Origin: Bacillota bacterium
Lineage (GTDB): Bacteria > Vulcanimicrobiota > JAJTBE01
Direction: 5' to 3'
Length of the DNA: 64,000 nucleotides
Assembly: GCA_021287065.1 (NCBI GenBank)
Contig: JAJTBE010000088.1
Span: 45,764 to 109,763, forward strand
Part shown: piece by piece, positions 62,163 through 64,000 of the stretch
Position numbering within the stretch: position 1 is the first letter of the stretch
Layout of the letters: the number at the start of each line of letters is the position of its first letter
Notes under the pieces: generated by a model
What the model was told of the DNA's origin: nothing
Database searches by the model: none
The model's input: the letters and a program-made list of their open reading frames with translations, nothing else
Made by a program: the position numbers and the translations under genes

Positions 62163-62636
62163 ATGGAAAAACTGACTCATATTGACGACAAAGGCAGAGC
62201 CTCCATGGTGGATATAACCGGAAAGGTTCCACAACACAGAAGAGCTGTGGCGGAAGGGTTTATAACCCTTGAACCGCAGACCCTTGAGCTGATTGGGAAA
62301 AGCCTGATGAAGAAGGGTGATGTTCTGGCGGCGGCGGAAATTGCAGGAGTAATGGCTGCCAAAAAGACCAGTGATATTATCCCCCTTTGCCATCCCCTGC
62401 TTCTCAACCATATTGAAGTAAGGGCGAAATGTGAAGATTCTGGAATCAGGGTGGTTTCTTCAGTAATATGCGACGGTAAGACCGGCGTTGAGATGGAAGC
62501 CCTTACCGCGGCGAGCGCGGCGCTTCTTACGGTTTATGATATGTGTAAAGCTGTTGATAAGAAGATGGTTATAGACGGAATAAGACTTCTTGAAAAAACA
62601 AAAAGCGAGTCAGGGATTAAGAATAATGAAAATTAA
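62163..62636 (+). CDS. moaC: Cyclic pyranopterin monophosphate synthase MoaC
   Basis: 157 residues from the ATG at 62163, after AGGAGG; an upstream in-frame ATG lies within moaA. Family blocks: [18 protein letters not shown] (about 15-32), IPLCHPL (about 71-77), [20 protein letters not shown] (about 105-124). MoaC converts the MoaA product to cyclic pyranopterin monophosphate. It overlaps the next gene by 11 bp. Confidence 0.95.
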   Translation: MEKLTHIDDKGRASMVDITGKVPQHRRAVAEGFITLEPQTLELIGKSLMKKGDVLAAAEIAGVMAAKKTSDIIPLCHPLLLNHIEVRAKCEDSGIRVVSSVICDGKTGVEMEALTAASAALLTVYDMCKAVDKKMVIDGIRLLEKTKSESGIKNNEN

Positions 62637-63549
62637 ATCCATAAATATTGCTCCGGAAAAAGGTTCGTGTAAAAAACCGGTGGAAAGTGGGTTTTTGAAG
62701 CCCGGAGGAGTGGAGGGCGATTCCCACTTCGGCAACGGCATAATGGAAGTGAGTTTTCTCGACGATGAAAGCGTTCAGGAATTTACAGCTTCCAGCGGCA
62801 GGCAGTTCAACCCCGGAGATTTTGCGGAGAATATTACTTTTACCGGCAATCCCGACGGTGGAGTTCATCTTCTGGACACAATCAGAATCGGCGAAGCATT
62901 TCTTGAAGTTACACAGCTTGGAAAAACCTGCCACAACAAGGGATGCGAGATTTTTACCACCATCGGAACCTGTATAATGCCCAAAAAGGGATTTTTCTGC
63001 CGGGTAAAGACTCCCGGAGCAATCAAACCGGGCGATGAGATGATTTATGAGCGCAGAAAGCTTAAAGCGGGTGTGATAACTCTCAGCGATCGGGCTTTTA
63101 ACGGAGTTTACCCCGATTTGAGCGGTCCCCTTGCCGGAAAGATGCTCACTGAGTTTTTCACGGAAAAGCAATGGGATGTGGATGTAAAATACACTTTGAT
63201 CCCCGATGAAAAGACAGCTCTTGAAGATACCCTGAAAACACATTGCAGAAACGGCGTAAATTTGATAATTACCGCAGGAAGCACAGGCGCAGGACCAAGA
63301 GATATTGCCCCTGAAGTGGTTGCGGATTTCTGTCATAAAATTCTGCCGGGCGTTATGGATTATGTAAGAATTACATACGGAGCAAAAAATCCGAATGCAC
63401 TATTGAGCAGAAGCATAGCGGGAGTGCATGGGGAAGTGCCGGTGTACGCCATCCCCGGAAGCACGAAGGCAGTAAACGAATATATGACGGAAATCCTGAA
63501 AAGCGCGGAACATCTGCTGCTGACAACCAGAGGCCTGATGCTGCATTAA
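62626..63549 (+). CDS. mog: MOSC-MogA fusion protein (molybdopterin adenylyltransferase)
   Basis: 307 residues from the ATG at 62626. Residues about 1-143 form a MOSC domain with the conserved cysteine in [14 protein letters not shown]. The MogA domain follows (about 147-305): [20 protein letters not shown] is the usual SDR start, and [16 protein letters not shown] stands where MogA has TTGGTGxxxRDxTPE, i.e. a variant glycine loop with RDxAPE. MogA adenylylates molybdopterin for MoeA. MOSC domains in such fusions are thought to carry sulfur for the cofactor. The gene overlaps moaC by 11 bp and completes the operon. A strong terminator was not found before the repeats. Confidence 0.9.
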   Translation: MKIKSINIAPEKGSCKKPVESGFLKPGGVEGDSHFGNGIMEVSFLDDESVQEFTASSGRQFNPGDFAENITFTGNPDGGVHLLDTIRIGEAFLEVTQLGKTCHNKGCEIFTTIGTCIMPKKGFFCRVKTPGAIKPGDEMIYERRKLKAGVITLSDRAFNGVYPDLSGPLAGKMLTEFFTEKQWDVDVKYTLIPDEKTALEDTLKTHCRNGVNLIITAGSTGAGPRDIAPEVVADFCHKILPGVMDYVRITYGAKNPNALLSRSIAGVHGEVPVYAIPGSTKAVNEYMTEILKSAEHLLLTTRGLMLH

Positions 63550-63679
63550 AGTGGCGCAAAGCTGAACAGGCTGCGCCAAAACTCCGGTTTTGAATAGCTG
63601 ACGTTGAGTATGTGGTAAATACCACTAAGTTTTTTCAATTTGAGGAGCAATACAGGAAAATTTGCGGCAAGCATTTGCC

Positions 63680-63730
63680 AGGGATCGTAGGAGGGGTTTG
63701 CAACCCCGACGCGAACCCGCAGGTTCGCCC
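63680..63730 (+). repeat. Fragment of module B
   Basis: It contains the GTAGGAGGGGTTTGCAACCCC and GCGAACCCGCAGGTTCGC hairpins of module B, without its flanks, immediately before a type A element. The sequence between 63550 and 63679 has no gene. Confidence 0.7.
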
Positions 63731-63732
63731 TC

Positions 63733-64000
63733 AATGCCACTGAATTAAAGCCTGGATTTTTCTGAACGCTCACGAGGGTTGTATCGGTTTGCCCAGCTCC
63801 CAGAGAAAACTTTTTGAAAAAAGTTTCCTCCGGACCTCCATCCCAAAACTTTTGGCATTGGGGACCGACCGGAGGGGTTAGGACCGACGGGGATTTGGGG
63901 ACCGTCAGAGGGAACCACGCTTTTTTAAAAAAGCGAGGTTTCCCTCCGAACCTCCCTCCTTGAAAAACAAGAGTAGTCGGGCTGGAAATATAAATTATTT
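63733..64000 (+). repeat. Type A element, truncated by the window end
   Basis: The left end AATGCCACTGAATTA (63733-63747) is the exact reverse complement of the common right end, the best single proof of terminal inversion. First hairpin at about 63803-63832 and core hairpin at 63918-63935. The right end is not reached before the window stops. Confidence 0.8.

Overview
The window looks like a chromosome segment from an uncultured, diderm (Gram-negative type) bacterium of moderate G+C. The outer membrane is inferred from a 796-residue SLH-domain porin with a beta-barrel tail ending in Phe, from lipoproteins, and from type IV pilus/type II secretion parts. SLH porins, large prepilin-like proteins and repeat-filled intergenic spaces recall lineages such as Candidatus Riflebacteria. 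That placement is my impression from gene style, not from a marker gene, and is weak. No rRNA, tRNA, phage, transposase or CRISPR was recognised.

Layout. 1-3181: a minus-strand operon (GT-C membrane glycosyltransferase, Crp/Fnr regulator, SAM methyltransferase cut by the window edge) joined by ATGA overlaps. 3202-4422: a dense array of a structured repeat. 4427-5917: a minus-strand signalling set (cyclic-nucleotide-binding protein, STAS antagonist, LOG-family protein). 6088-9669: two paralogous glycine-zipper proteins, a broken secreted-protein gene holding two inserted elements, a membrane protein and a stand-alone Clp N-domain protein. 9957-19109: a secretion/pilus operon (GspF, a GspE ATPase fused to a degenerate kinase domain, three prepilin-like proteins, a B12 methionine-synthase-activation-like protein). 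19093-25763 (minus): a YprB-like exonuclease, MnmA, an orphan adenine methylase and a cyclophilin lipoprotein. 25954-28914: a second minor-pilin operon. 29078-29957: two glycine-rich proteins. 31128-41024: a PAS sensor, then minus-strand genes (LSxxQ protein, class V aminotransferase, HEAT-repeat protein, C45 hydrolase, TPR protein, lipoprotein). 42169-45666: a large orphan P-loop ATPase reminiscent of BREX/Pgl-type ATPases. 45783-48173: the SLH porin with a strong sigma-70-type promoter. 48896-51722: TldD/TldE. 52428-58447: a P-type ATPase, a TPR protein, a MalG-like permease and small proteins. 58461-63549: a PHP hydrolase, a DUF362 iron-sulfur protein and a molybdenum-cofactor operon (moeA, moaA, moaC, MOSC-MogA fusion).

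The most striking feature is a family of intergenic elements of about 240-320 bp. They carry imperfect 15-bp terminal inverted repeats (AATGCC..TGAATTA), two long internal hairpins and a GGGGACCG-rich middle. I count 13 copies of the core hairpin at seven loci, none inside an intact gene. They behave like MITEs or very large REP-type elements. They occur as singles, tandem arrays, truncated right halves, and composites with a 155-bp second module. Two further element families (7798-7928; 30075/30764) have their own inverted ends. One insertion appears to split a gene for a secreted, pilin-related protein.

The clearest protein-level novelty is the fusion of a pseudokinase (all catalytic residues replaced) to an intact GspE-type secretion ATPase, next to GspF and a 945-residue prepilin-like protein. 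Further oddities are a Cys-rich insertion in MnmA, a shortened MoaA and the MOSC-MogA fusion.
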